This document shows positions 33,417 through 44,091 of a stretch of 64,000 nt of DNA, one piece after another. A program made the translations under genes and the position numbers. The DNA is from Phialocephala subalpina (Eukaryota; Ascomycota; Leotiomycetes; Helotiales; Mollisiaceae), in contig FJOG01000002.1 of NCBI GenBank assembly GCA_900073065.1, positions 566,800-630,799 of the forward strand, read 5' to 3'. The notes below the pieces were generated by a model, which made no database searches, was not told the origin of the DNA, and worked only from the letters and a program-made list of their open reading frames with translations. Position 1 is the stretch's first letter. Every line of letters begins with the position of its first letter.

Positions 33417-36400
33417 CTATTCCAAAACCTCAACCCCCTCAACAATCCCATCCGCCCTATCCAAATCCCTCCTAATACTCTCAAACAAAACCTTCGCCAC
33501 CACCGGCGGAACCGCATTCCCAATCTGCTTCTTCACATAATTTCCCCTGAAGACATGATTCAACGGGAATCCTTGCAAACAAGCATATTCCCTCAACGTG
33601 AAATCTCTCATGCCGGATGGATGGTAGTTCTGGCCTCCGCTGGTCGTCATTGCTCGAGGGAGGATCCTGGAACTGTCCCAGGGGTGCATGCGTCTGTCTT
33701 CTGCGAATTGGACGGAGAGGGGATCATGGTCTGATGTACCGTTGGGGATGGTGGTTAGGACCGAGTGGACGGATCTGTGGGGTTTGAGACCACTGCCTAT
33801 AGCTGGGTTTTCGGCGTTGGTTGGATATGGCATGCTGGGGAGGATCTCTCCTGGACTGTGTTCTCATCAGCTTTCTCTTCTGTTCGCGCTTCCCTCCTCC
33901 CTATCTCGTCGCCCAATCATCGATCACCAAGTAGGAAGAAAACAACTCACCAAGAAGCAATAATAATCAACCTCATCCTCCTCTGCGGCAATCCCCAACT
34001 CTGCAACGGAATAACCGCCCACCTGACCGAAAACTCATGCATAGTAAACATCTGCACCAACGCATTAAAAAACCACCTGAACCTCTCATTCACAATCCCA
34101 AATGTCTGTTCCAGCGTCACAACCCTAGGCCTAGCCACCTCAATCACGCTTTGCACAGCAAACAAACTCGCAACATTCATCTCATCATCCTGTCCGTTTA
34201 CAGTATGAGCCGGGCTGAAGAATTGACAAGGTGGGCTGAGATGGAGGATATCGACTTTGAACTTATCGTGGTCTTTGCTGCCTTCAGGGTGAGAACGAAG
34301 ATGGTGTTGACAGCGAGAGACGAAGTCGTGGGCGGATTCGTGGTAGTTCAAATGTCTGTTCCAGCGTCACAACCCTAGGCCTAGCCACCTCAATCACGCT
34401 TTGCACAGCAAACAAACTCGCAACATTCATCTCATCATCCTGTCCGTTTACAGTATGAGCCGGGCTGAAGAATTGACAAGGTGGGCTGAGATGGAGGATA
34501 TCGACTTTGAACTTATCGTGGTCTTTGCTGCCTTCAGGGTGAGAACGAAGATGGTGTTGACAGCGAGAGACGAAGTCGTGGGCGGATTCGTGGTAGTTGG
34601 TAAGGGTAGTGCAGCTTCTCTTGAGAGGTCGATTGGTTGGGAGGGAATTGAGGGGGTTTGAATATCTTCTGAGATTTGGGCTACGTCGATTGCCATAGAA
34701 TCGAAGGGAGTAGGCATTTGCTCATCTCCATCCAGTGTGCACGTAGACAAGCGTCGCCTAGCCTCTTCAACGGCAGGTTCGAGATCATATCGTGGCCGCT
34801 TTAGTTCCTGGTCGGGCTCGAGGAGAGGAGTCTCATCAGCACTGCGTTTCCGCTTCGCTACCCTCGGCGTAATGACAATCTCAGGTCTCTGGCATTGAGC
34901 CCATGCAAGAGATGTTTGTAGAGAACTCGGCTCAATGATTCGGTTTTCCGGCCCAGGAGAGCTCTCAACGCTGATTGGAAGTTCCTTCGGTGTTATTGGC
35001 AAAGTCTCGTCCATCGCAAGTAAAGTCTGGTAAGCGCCTCCAGGAATAGTCTCTCCACGCCATTGCATACGACGCTCCGCATCAGAGAGTGCATTGGTGC
35101 TTGTACATTCATTGGCTCGAAGTCTCTCAATTCGCCTCTCTGTGTGATTGTTGTGGTATCGGTCAGCTCCGGTAGTATATGTGCATGTGTACTTCCATCG
35201 ACAAGTCAGACCTCCTTCGATGCCTATGTGATCTCTGTTCCTGAAATCGTTGGGGTCGAGATTCCTGTCGTGAGGAAACTTGTGGTTCGTCAGACGAAGA
35301 CTTCGGATCTTCTTGATTTCAGTAAGAGGGATCTCGACAGCGGCTTGCTCCAAGTGTGGACGAGGATCGTCTAGATCGACTTCAAGGAATAAGACGAGCT
35401 CGTTCATCTTCCTCTCCAGCAACCCATTCAAGTCTCTGGTTCGCTGAAGTCGATTGCCGCGAATTCGTATTTCCTTCGTCTCCGCATGAAAGATGATATC
35501 TCTGATCCTGAGGAAATCACCGTCCAGAAGTTCGACAGTCTTGTTGGATTTGAGTAGAAGCTTGTCGTGCTGGTAGTTTGGGCATGTTGTCCACGGAGTG
35601 ACGATGCTCGGGCTTCGGCGCGGAAGCTTCAGAAGCTTAGTTGGTTTGGGTATTGCTTGTGGTGAGTCCTCTTCTGGATGGATATTCTGAACCGCTAAGA
35701 TGCGAAGTTCGTCTTCCAGATCATCCTCTAGGGCGTCCAAGTCAATGACTTCCATATTCTGAACAACCGAAGGTGCAGAATCCTGTTGGGTACTTAGTTC
35801 CTGTACTTTCGAACTCTGAGAGTCAACAGTAAGATCTGCATCAGGTAACACGGTATCCCCGTTAGGGGACTGTTGTCTTCTAGAGCTCTCGCCAGAGCTG
35901 CAAGCCTTGGGAGGTTTCAACGTCTGTTGCATAACTGTACTAGAGCTGATGTTGTTCTTATGAGAATCAAGAGCGATGGGGTCATTCAAGGTGCCGCCGT
36001 TTCGACCAGCGGTGTTGAACGGAGGCAAACAGGTAGCTGGACCTGGGAATGAACGAACACTTGGTTGAGAGCGTGGAGATCTGGCCAAAGAAGAGTTGCG
36101 GTTTGAGAGGTGTGACTTTCTAGCACCGTAATTTGGAGTGCGAAATTGAGGTTCGGTCAAAGACTTTCTGGTATTCGTGACCGGCGATCCTGGTTTAAGA
36201 ATGAACATCAGTGACTCATCATCAGAGGTTTCACGAAGCGATGACCGGCTTGGCAACCGCGTTGGCGTGAGTGTTGATGTTGACTGGGCATGGGGCGCAC
36301 AGGAATCTGCTTAATTATCAGTCAAGCCTTGAAATAGAGATGTTTGGGAATGAGCATGTCGATTCTCCCAGAAGCCACTTTGTGCAGGTTTGAAGCACGT

Positions 36401-36602
36401 TGCCTAATATCTCAAACCGCATGGTAGCTGCAGAAATAACGTGGAGTGCAAAGGAGATTCGTGATTTCGCAACTTCAGATGTAGGCTGCAGAAAAGGGGA
36501 CGTACTCCAACTTGTGATCTGGAAACCATCGTCTTCTTCATCATCCATGATGATAATGTCATCATCGATAATCACAATCTCTTCCATTGTCGCTGCATTC
36601 AT
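33417..36602 (-). pseudogene. rid: RID/Masc1-like cytosine-5 DNA methyltransferase, disrupted as sequenced
   Basis: This family is required for RIP (or MIP) in ascomycetes. Exon 1 is 36602-36506 (MNAATMEEIVIIDDD); exon 2 starts at 36306 after a 199-nt intron. The N-terminal region holds the family's BAH-like part (ELLDGDFLRIRDIIFHAETK, GGLTCRWKYTCTY, MQWRGETIPGG). Catalytic motifs follow: IV ILHLSPPCQFFSPAHT, VI TLEQTFGI (the family's EQT instead of ENV), and VIII QSWGLPQRRMRLIII. An intron at 33950-33856 leads to IX/X (MRDFTLREYACLQGFP, KKQIGNAVPP). The protein is broken in two ways. Motif I (FCGAGG-type SAM-binding segment) is absent between ~34760 and 34598. An exact 250-bp duplication at 34099-34598 also shifts the frame. 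This could be real mutation or misassembly. Confidence 0.8.
34099..34598. repeat. exact tandem duplication, 2 x 250 bp, inside the methyltransferase
   Basis: 34099-34348 and 34349-34598 are identical base for base as far as I can compare them. Each copy covers the codons from NYHESAHDF through PPCQFFSPAHT to TLEQTF on the minus strand. Because 250 is not a multiple of three, reading through both copies shifts frame. The copy at 34099-34348 is the one continuous with the downstream catalytic motifs. Confidence 0.98.
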
Positions 36603-38297
36603 GCTGTGTTCGAGAAGGCTGTAGGTTAGGCTCGAGAGGAGAATTTGATGGGAATTTGCCGATGTCGAGGGCAACGGCTTGCTGCAGATCAGGATCCCTG
36701 CACAGGGACAACCTCCAAAGTTGACCGTTCGTGGAAAGGAGGTAGGATCGAAATGGTGCGAGCAACACTAGAATCATCAAGACAGCTTTGCGAAACCCTT
36801 TTGAAATAGAGCAGGAAGTAGGCCAATATATCGTCTGAAAATCTTTGTTACACCTTCCACGTTGAACTCATTCCTAGACCCTAAAACGCACAAATCAATA
36901 TACTTCTGCCTTTTAATCACTAATAATGGATCTCAGCAGGCATTTTAAAGCAACAACAGGAATAAAGCTACAAAGTATAATCCTTGCAAGGAGACAATGT
37001 CCACGTCTTTGGAGAGGATTCTGGGTGTCTGCAGCGATTCTGAGTTGGTTGAGAGAAGGTCAACGTCGTGGTTTCTTGTCTGGTCTTTGTATATCGCTTT
37101 GATATCAGAGTAGTAAAAATGGCAGAGAGTCCTTTAGCGCTCTTGGTTTCGTGAAATGCTGGAGCGCCCTAGAGGCTCTTGATTTGGGTGCAAGAAAGAA
37201 CAATAGGAAGAAGAAGAAAAATATGAAGCCGAACCTATTTAAGGACTAAGCACATTGAATATCATTGGCTAGAAACAGAATTGAAACATGCTGGATTTGC
37301 TTCTTTTCGAAGCGCATTTGCGAGAAGAGATGGCAAGGATCAATAGGAAAACTTCAAAGGTTCGGACTTGACTCCACATCCATACCAACACCCAGAGTCA
37401 GAGCCCCCATCGCCTTGAACGCCATGCTCGCATCCAAGCAATAGTCCATTGGGATAAGAGAGGCAATTTTGATATGTTAACTCTGCTCATGTTTCGCTGT
37501 GGCTGAACTCCACGATTCCGGTGGGGTAGCGTTCTTTACCATTGACCAATCAGAACAGGGACAATGCAATGCGCCTGCAAGAACAGCGTGATGTGAGCAT
37601 TTGGTCCACCTTGTGGTATGCAAGTAATAAAATGGTTTCTTCTCCCGAAGCCTCGTTCTCAGGATATTTTGATGCCTTCTTTTTGGTACGAAGGATGAAG
37701 GAAGACTCTTGCCCGAGAATACAGCGCGTGACCGTTGTGGCTGCTTCAGAATTCCGCCATAGCGGAAAGGGCTTAGCCGAAACCCAAAAAATTGTTCTTA
37801 AAGGTCGGAGCAAAACTTTGAAGTGGGATGAAATAACTTACAAAATGTATCCCACCACGTCGATTCCACATAGCGCTGCGTCGCGTCGCAAATTCCAGGC
37901 AAATTCCATATCTGCCTCGAATTCTTCATATCCATTTGGCTGAGAAGCATTCGGCAATTCTACCTCTAAAAACCGCGCTATTGGTATCGAGTCAGTCTTC
38001 TATCCAATTCTCTCCGCGTTCGGTCTACGGGTAGAATCTTCAACAGACTCCATCACAAGTAAGTATATTCCTCCTTGCTTATTGTTATTCTGCGACGTCC
38101 CTTCAATGTACCTGGCGGTTATGATGATCAAAAATTCAAAAAGATGTTAGACTGCCTAGATCAATCTTGCGGATAAAGATTTAGACTGAACCCCACCTCT
38201 AATTTTCGAATGCGTCTCAAGCAGTCCTTTCGCAACTCTGCTAACCACGACGAATAGTATTTCCCTCTCAAAAGCATTCATACAAGAGTCCAACAAG
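36603..38297. promoter_or_regulatory. divergent upstream region, RID-like gene and ADE4
   Basis: This 1.7-kb stretch has no convincing gene. The frame 37542-37943 (plus) has no recognisable domain. A TTGACTCC element near 37370 resembles the Gcn4/Cpc1 site TGACTC, fitting amino-acid/purine cross-control of ADE4, but this is weak. ADE4 is preceded by CAAC-rich leader sequence. Confidence 0.4.
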
Positions 38298-40462
38298 ATG
38301 TGTGGCATTCTTGCTCTGATCCTTGGCGATCTCGACGACCCCAACTCCACGACCGCCGCTGCCGACCTTCACGATGCTCTCTACTATCTGCAACACCGAG
38401 GACAAGATGCATGCGGTATAGCTACATGTGGTGCTGGAGGACGTATATATCAGTGCAAAGGCAATGGGATGGCTGCCAAGGTCTTCCACGACGGTTCTCG
38501 GGTGCAGGACCTTCCTGGTTTCATGGGTTTGGGACACTTGAGATACCCCACTGCCGGTAGTAGTGCGAGCGCCGAAGCACAACCCTTCTATGTCAACAGT
38601 CCCTATGGTATTACCTTTGCTCACAACGGGAACCTCGTCAATGCCGAGAAGCTTCGCGAAGATCTCGACAAGCACGACCACAGACATATCAATACCGACA
38701 GTGACAGCGAGCTGATGTTGAATGTCTTCGCTGCCGAACTCAATGAGACTGGAAAGTTTCGTGTCAACGAAGAGGATATCTTCAACAGTCTGGAGCGGGT
38801 GTACAAGAAATGTGTCGGGGGTTGGGCGTGCACAGCGATGTTGGCTGGATTTGGAATTCTTGGCTTCCGTGATGCATACGGTATCCGACCTCTTGTCTTG
38901 GGCTCCAGACCTTCTGCCACCGAACCTGGCACCACTGACTGGATGATGGCTTCTGAATCGGTGGCCTTGAAACAATTGGGCTTCTCTGATATTGTGGACG
39001 TCCTCCCTGGACAGACCGTTATCATCCGAAAAGGACGGGCCCCCGTTTTCCGACAAGTGAGCCCTCAGATATCCTACACACCGGATATCTTCGAGTATGT
39101 GTACTTTGTAAGTGTCAACTGCTCGGAGCATTCGTCCCTCTTGCGTGCTGTCTTAGGACTGCATTGCTCCGGATGTACTCTAGCTGTGCTCTAGACGCAC
39201 TCCTAAGATATGCATCTGCAGCCCTGAAATATTCAAAGAACAGTAAGCTGACTCCGAGATCTTGGCAAACAGGCACGCCCAGATACCATCATCGATGGAA
39301 TGAGCGTCCACCGAACCAGACAGAACATGGGGATCAAGTTAGCAGACACAATCGTCGAGATCCTCGGCAAGGAAGCCATCAAGGAGATCGATGTTGTGAT
39401 TCCAATCCCTGAGACATCCAACACATCAGCGGCTAGTCTTTCCGAGAGGCTCGGTATACCTTATTGTCAAGCATTTGTCAAGAACCGATATGTCTTCAGG
39501 TAAGCGTCAATTTCTCGGAGAATTATTCCCTCTTTCGTCCTGTCTCTGGAGTGTATTGTTCCCTATGCACTCCAGCTGTGCTCCAGACGCACTTTTAAGA
39601 CATGCATCTGCACTTCCAAACACTACAACAGTAGTAAACTAACTCCGAGATCTTGACAAACAGAACCTTTATCATGCCAGGTCAAGGCGCTCGTAAAAAC
39701 GCTGTTCGCAGAAAGCTCAGTGCTATACCTTCGGAATTTGCTGGTAAAACTGTACTCCTTGTTGATGACAGTATTGTTCGTGGTACAACAAGTAGAGAGA
39801 TCGTCAGCATGGCTCGCGAAGCTGGTGCAAAAAAGGTCATCTTTGCCTCGAGTGCTCCACCGATCACTCACGCACATATCTATGGTATCGATTTGGCGTC
39901 TCCTCAAGAGCTTGTAGCCCACAACCGAGATAGGAAAGCCATTGCTGAACACATTGGCGCTGAAGAGGTCATCTACCAGTCCTTGGATGATCTCAAAGCT
40001 GCATGCGCTATGGAATCACCCCGAAAAAACCAGCAATTCGAGGTCGGTGTCTTCTGTGGTAAATATGTTACACCAGTCGATGATGACTATTTCCAAAGGT
40101 TGGAGAAGGTTCGAGGAGAGACAAAGAAGCTCAAGGTCCTTGATGCCGCAAAGGATGCTGTCCTGCATGGCTGTGCTAGTGAAGTACAACTTGAGATCGT
40201 TACGAAAGGTGTTGATGTCGATGAGACTGGCAAGGTCATTCCGTCAACTAACGGCATCGGTGGCCAGAATGGGAAGGTTAACGGCGATGTCAATGGACAG
40301 GCGAAGCAGCGAAAAAGAGAGCGAGAAGAGTCTGGCACGCCGCCTGTCAGAGATCGCCATGATATCAGGTGCGTATCATCCTTCCTCTCCAAACTCAAAG
40401 TGCTAGGCTAATGTCCGTCCAGCTTACACAATTTCGCTACCGAGCCCCATAATGGGTACTAG
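38298..40462 (+). CDS. ADE4: amidophosphoribosyltransferase (glutamine PRPP amidotransferase)
   Basis: This enzyme catalyses the first committed step of purine synthesis: PRPP plus glutamine gives phosphoribosylamine. The prediction is 593 residues from exons 38298-39107, 39273-39499, 39664-40368 and 40423-40462. Met removal exposes the nucleophile Cys2 ([11 protein letters not shown]). Class-II glutaminase motifs follow: [22 protein letters not shown] and FAHNGNLVN. The synthase half has [20 protein letters not shown] and the PRPP-binding loop [17 protein letters not shown] (residues ~376-392). C-terminal to this is a lineage-typical extension with a basic QKREREES-like patch, ending [13 protein letters not shown]. 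Introns 1 and 2 (165 and 164 nt) are homologous to each other, while intron 3 is an ordinary 54 nt. Confidence 0.97.
39108..39272 (+). repeat. introner-like element copy 1 (ADE4 intron 1)
   Basis: This 165-nt intron runs from GTAAGTGTCAA to GATCTTGGCAAACAG. It aligns along its full length with the next intron of the same gene. Shared blocks include CTCGGAG near the 5' end, TCTAGCTGTGCTCTAGACGCAC, ATGCATCTGCA, and ACTCCGAGATCTTG near the 3' end. CTCGGAG (39122-39128) and CTCCGAG (39252-39258) are inverted complements and can pair. Confidence 0.85.
39500..39663 (+). repeat. introner-like element copy 2 (ADE4 intron 2)
   Basis: This 164-nt intron runs from GTAAGCGTCAA to GATCTTGACAAACAG. It is a diverged copy of ADE4 intron 1. 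Its inverted termini are conserved (CTCGGAG at 39514-39520, CTCCGAG at 39643-39649), as is the central CCAGCTGTGCTCCAGACGCAC block. The differences are mostly substitutions. Confidence 0.85.
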
Positions 40463-41249
40463 GGAGCCTGCATCTTGGAAGGGTAGCATTGAAAATGTAT
40501 TTGGTTTAGGCGCATTTGGGCTGGCTGCATCACCTTTGACTCTGCGTTACACATAGGAACTCGAATGGATACAATCGTGAATGACTCCACCTCCCAATGT
40601 GCAGAATGACCGATAGAGTGCTTCTGAAAATGTACCAGCATTGAAGGGACATTGAGAGTGACTCTAGAATCGAAGGTTGAGCGGCATCTGGAAGAGGCTG
40701 AGAGATTCTTACCCCGCTGCCATACTCTTCAATTCGGGCTCTAAGAATGTCCAGGCTTTCTACTACTTTGGTATGCCACCGTTTTGGAATAAGATGTTCC
40801 TCGAAGTCGCTCCTGCCATGTGCAATTCAGCCTTGCGTTCACCTCTTCGCTTAAACCTCGGCCTCATTTTTCAGTAGTATAACCGAGACGCTAGCCAGGG
40901 ATCACCGACCTCGGCCGATGCAAGGCTACGACGCTTTGTGAATCATCGTCATTGATGTTCTTCACAACTCACCTCCAGACACAACCATCCTTCACCAACA
41001 TCTTCTTCCTGGTCAGACAAGACTCAGTTCCAGTATCTCTTACATAGGAGACTGGGATTCTCTACATATATCTTCCCTATTCTACTACTCTTGTCTCTTG
41101 TTTGCAACCGCCGTCAACGTTCTTCGGATTCAAGCCACACCTCGACATCGTTGACCTCGAGTGCGAGCCGCAAGCTCTCTGCGTCTCAAAACATTGCAAT
41201 ATAGTACAATTAATCGACGTACATCTCCCCTATTCCTCCACTCTTCTCT
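40463..41249. other. spacer after ADE4
   Basis: ADE4 3' region. I see no gene. Pyrimidine-rich sequence begins near 41040 and introduces the repeat region upstream of the glycosylase gene. Confidence 0.4.
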
Positions 41250-41640
41250 CTTGTTTGCGAACCGCATCCGCGTCACTTTCAAGCTGGCAACTCTCTATTG
41301 TCTGCGACCAAAAGGCGTCACGTTCGAGCTGGGAGCCTCCCTCTATCACCCGTTACCGGTAAAATCGTCACGTTCAAGTTAAATACTCTCATGCGACCGT
41401 CAACCGGCCTTACAAGCCTTCAGCGTCACGTCTGAGTTTAAAAATCTTCTTTATCTATTACCTGGGACGGCATCACTTTCGAAACGTCAAGTCGGATACT
41501 CTTCTCTATTGTTTGCGACCGCCCCGTTCGAGCTGGAAAACATCTTTTATCAACTGCAACTAGCGATAGCATTACGTTCGAGTTGAAACTCTCCTCTACT
41601 ATCTACGACCAGCAACCGGCGTTACCTTCGAGGCGGAAGC
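41250..41640. repeat. degenerate ~50-bp repeats with CGTCAC-TTCGAG motif upstream of DNA glycosylase
   Basis: About eight diverged copies of (G)CGTCAC(G/T)TTC(G/A)AG(C/T)TGG(A/G)A lie at irregular spacing of 40-60 bp. Examples are at ~41270, ~41309, ~41366, ~41423, ~41468, ~41525, ~41572 and ~41618. They alternate with CTCTTCTCTA(T/C)TGT-TGCGACC segments. The CGTCA core matches the CRE/bZIP half-site. The array lies 75-465 bp before the start codon, so it is in the leader or promoter. Confidence 0.6.
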
Positions 41641-41712
41641 TCTTCTCTACGCCAGAATCCTAGAGCATTCCAGTTTCGTACGGCAGCGCAATACTATCAC
41701 CAGTCATCCAGT

Positions 41713-43445
41713 ATGTCTACCCGTGCGGCTGCAAAACGTCTACCAGCAGCAGAGAAAGCCGCACAAAGCCTTTCTTCACCTCCCGTCACCCCAGGAACTG
41801 GTAAGTCGTCCTCCCAGCCGCAGACAATAGCACGCCGATATCGCCCCTCCCGTCAACGTCCCATTCACTTATGCCCTTCCCACCAAAGCATATTACTGAC
41901 TACATAACAGACAATGAGGTGGATATGCCTAGCGCCGGTACCATAGCAAGCCCAGCAGTTACCATAAAGAGAAAGCGAGCACCAACGGGCAAGAAAGCCA
42001 CCATGTCAATGAAGGTCGATTGGAACGTCCTTCCGCACGGATTGGGCAAAAAGGGCGACCTTGAGAATGGCTTTGAGGCTGCGAAAGAAGAGGACACCGC
42101 TCCACGCAAGCGTGCTTATCGTACTAGGGCTTCCATTGCGAAGGATGTGGATACGGTCATGGTAGATGTTAAGCCAGAGGTCAAGCCGGAGGATGACGAG
42201 GAGATGACAGGTGAAGTTTTGAAGGATGTGAAGCCAAAGTTGGGATGGAAGCGCAAGGCCGTCGAAGTTAGAGATGGCGAGGGCGACTTTAAGGACGAGA
42301 ATGTTGAGGGCACAACACCAACAAAGAAGCGAGCTCCTCGCAAGCAATCACAACCAAAGAAACCACGCCAGAAGAAGCATCCGTACGGATTGACTCCTGG
42401 TGTCTCTCCATTCCCAGACCTTGCCAAACCAACTCGAGAAGACTGCGAGGAAGTCAACCGACTCCTTTCTGAATTGCATGGCGAGGTCAAGGCTCCTGAA
42501 GTCATTCCTGCACCATCTATGGAAGTCACCGGATGTGGTGAAGTTCCAGATCTTCTTGATGCTCTCCTCAGAACCTTGCTCAGTGCTGCCACTACAAGCA
42601 AGAATTCCAACATGGCTCTTCAAGGACTGAAAGACGCGTTCGGACTCCGTACATCGGGTGTTGGCAAGGGAAGCATCAATTGGGAGGCTGTGCGAGAAGC
42701 CGACTTGGACAAGGTTATTGATGCGATCAAAAGTGGTGGACTAGCCAAGAATAAAGGCACCAACATAAAGAGAATCCTCGATGCAGTCTATCAGAGCAAT
42801 CTCGTCCGATTCAATGCTCTCAAAAAAGAGAAAGAGACCGGAGAGCCAGCTCAAGTTCTAGGTGCGAAGCACGAAACTCAGGAGCAAAAAGACCAGGAGC
42901 TTGCCGAGTTCAAGGACACCATGCTGTCATTGGACTACTTGTTTGAGTTAACTACTGATGAAGTCATGGACGAGTTGACGAAGCTTCCGGGCATTGGAGT
43001 CAAGACCTCTTCTTGTGTTATCCTGTTCTGCATGAAGCGTCCCAGCTTTGCAGTTGACACACATGTCTGGCGTCACTGCAAGTGGCTTGGATGGGTTCCA
43101 GAGAAGGCTTCCAGAGACAAGACATTCAGTCACCTCGAGGTCCGCATTCCTAATGAGCTCAAGTATGCCCTTCATCAACTCTTCATCGGCCATGGCAAGA
43201 AATGTCCTCGTTGCAGAGCCAATACTGGTCCTGGTTCTGAAGGCTGGGAGGATTGCGAATGTCCCATCGAGCATCTGGTCAAACGCACTGGCAAGATGAA
43301 GAGCAAGGCAGGCAAGCCAGAAAAGCCTGGTAAGAAGGCTAAGGACGATAAGGAAGATGAAGACGAGGATGTTGAGGAAGACGAGGATGTTGAGGAAGAC
43401 GAGGATGTCAATGAAGATGATATCAACGAAGACGAGGAAGAATGA
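41713..43445 (+). CDS. HhH-GPD DNA glycosylase (endonuclease III-like)
   Basis: This is a base-excision repair glycosylase of 540 residues from exons 41713-41800 and 41911-43445. A basic, low-complexity N-terminus of ~190 residues carries KRKRAP, KKRAPRKQ and QPKKPRQKKH nuclear-signal-like clusters. The catalytic core has a helix-hairpin-helix LPGIGVKTSSCVILFCM (residues ~377-393), including the Lys of bifunctional lyases. The invariant Asp is in FAVDTHVWRH. The C-terminal cysteines are spaced C-x2-C-x13-C-x-C (KKCPRC...EDCEC), unlike the C-x6-C-x2-C-x5-C of the endonuclease III Fe-S cluster. Cluster binding is therefore uncertain. The protein ends in an acidic EDEDVEEDEDV repeat tail. The nuclear role is inferred. 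Confidence 0.88.
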
Positions 43446-44091
43446 GCTGTGTACGATGAGGAGTGATATGACGGATGTATGATCACGACTGACATTTAGC
43501 GAGCGTTGTATATTGCTGGAGCACGGTGTTTATCTGGGGCGGAGCATTGTATGATACATGGAAGAAGAGTCTGCATGGCATAGCTTGTTGAAAAGCGTGG
43601 TTCTAGTTATTGACATAGCATGGCATAATATAGCAAACTTCTGCGATGAGCAAATACAATTATTTACATTTGTAACATCTCAAAGCCAACATGCTGATAT
43701 TTTCAAGCACAGAATATAGACATTACTTCCAAGTTCCAACAGAGCTCTCCCCGCCACCCCCCTTTTCGGCTCGCGTCCCAGAATGGACAAGCCGGGTCCA
43801 AAGGGCCGGGGAACTCAGGCTGAATTGACCAGCAGGACGCTAGCAGGGGTTCGCTTCCCCAGAATCTCAAAATTCATCAACGCGTGAATGCTTCAACTCC
43901 GTTCGACCTATGCCCCGTACGCCTCATTGTGCTTGCCTGGTGGCGATTCTTGACAATACAAGTCATGCAGTGTCTGCCGTAGACTCTGCGATACACTCTT
44001 TTGTCGATCTGCGAGCTGGAGACGGTGGAGCTTGTTGAGAGTGAAGCACTCGAGAAAAACAGCCGATTGCGGTGGTAGACAGGTCGGCAGG
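43446..44091. other. spacer glycosylase / aldehyde dehydrogenase
   Basis: No gene is seen. Minus-strand open frames here are without recognisable motifs. The last ~200 bases should hold the promoter of the aldehyde dehydrogenase gene. Confidence 0.4.

Noticed and set aside
34401..34661. Plus-strand frame in the duplicated block as a small gene
   Set aside because: It is antisense to the methyltransferase catalytic motif and occurs twice only because of the duplication.
38268..39131. 287-codon minus-strand frame opposite ADE4
   Set aside because: It is antisense to ADE4 exon 1, whose codon pattern keeps the opposite strand open. It matches no family.
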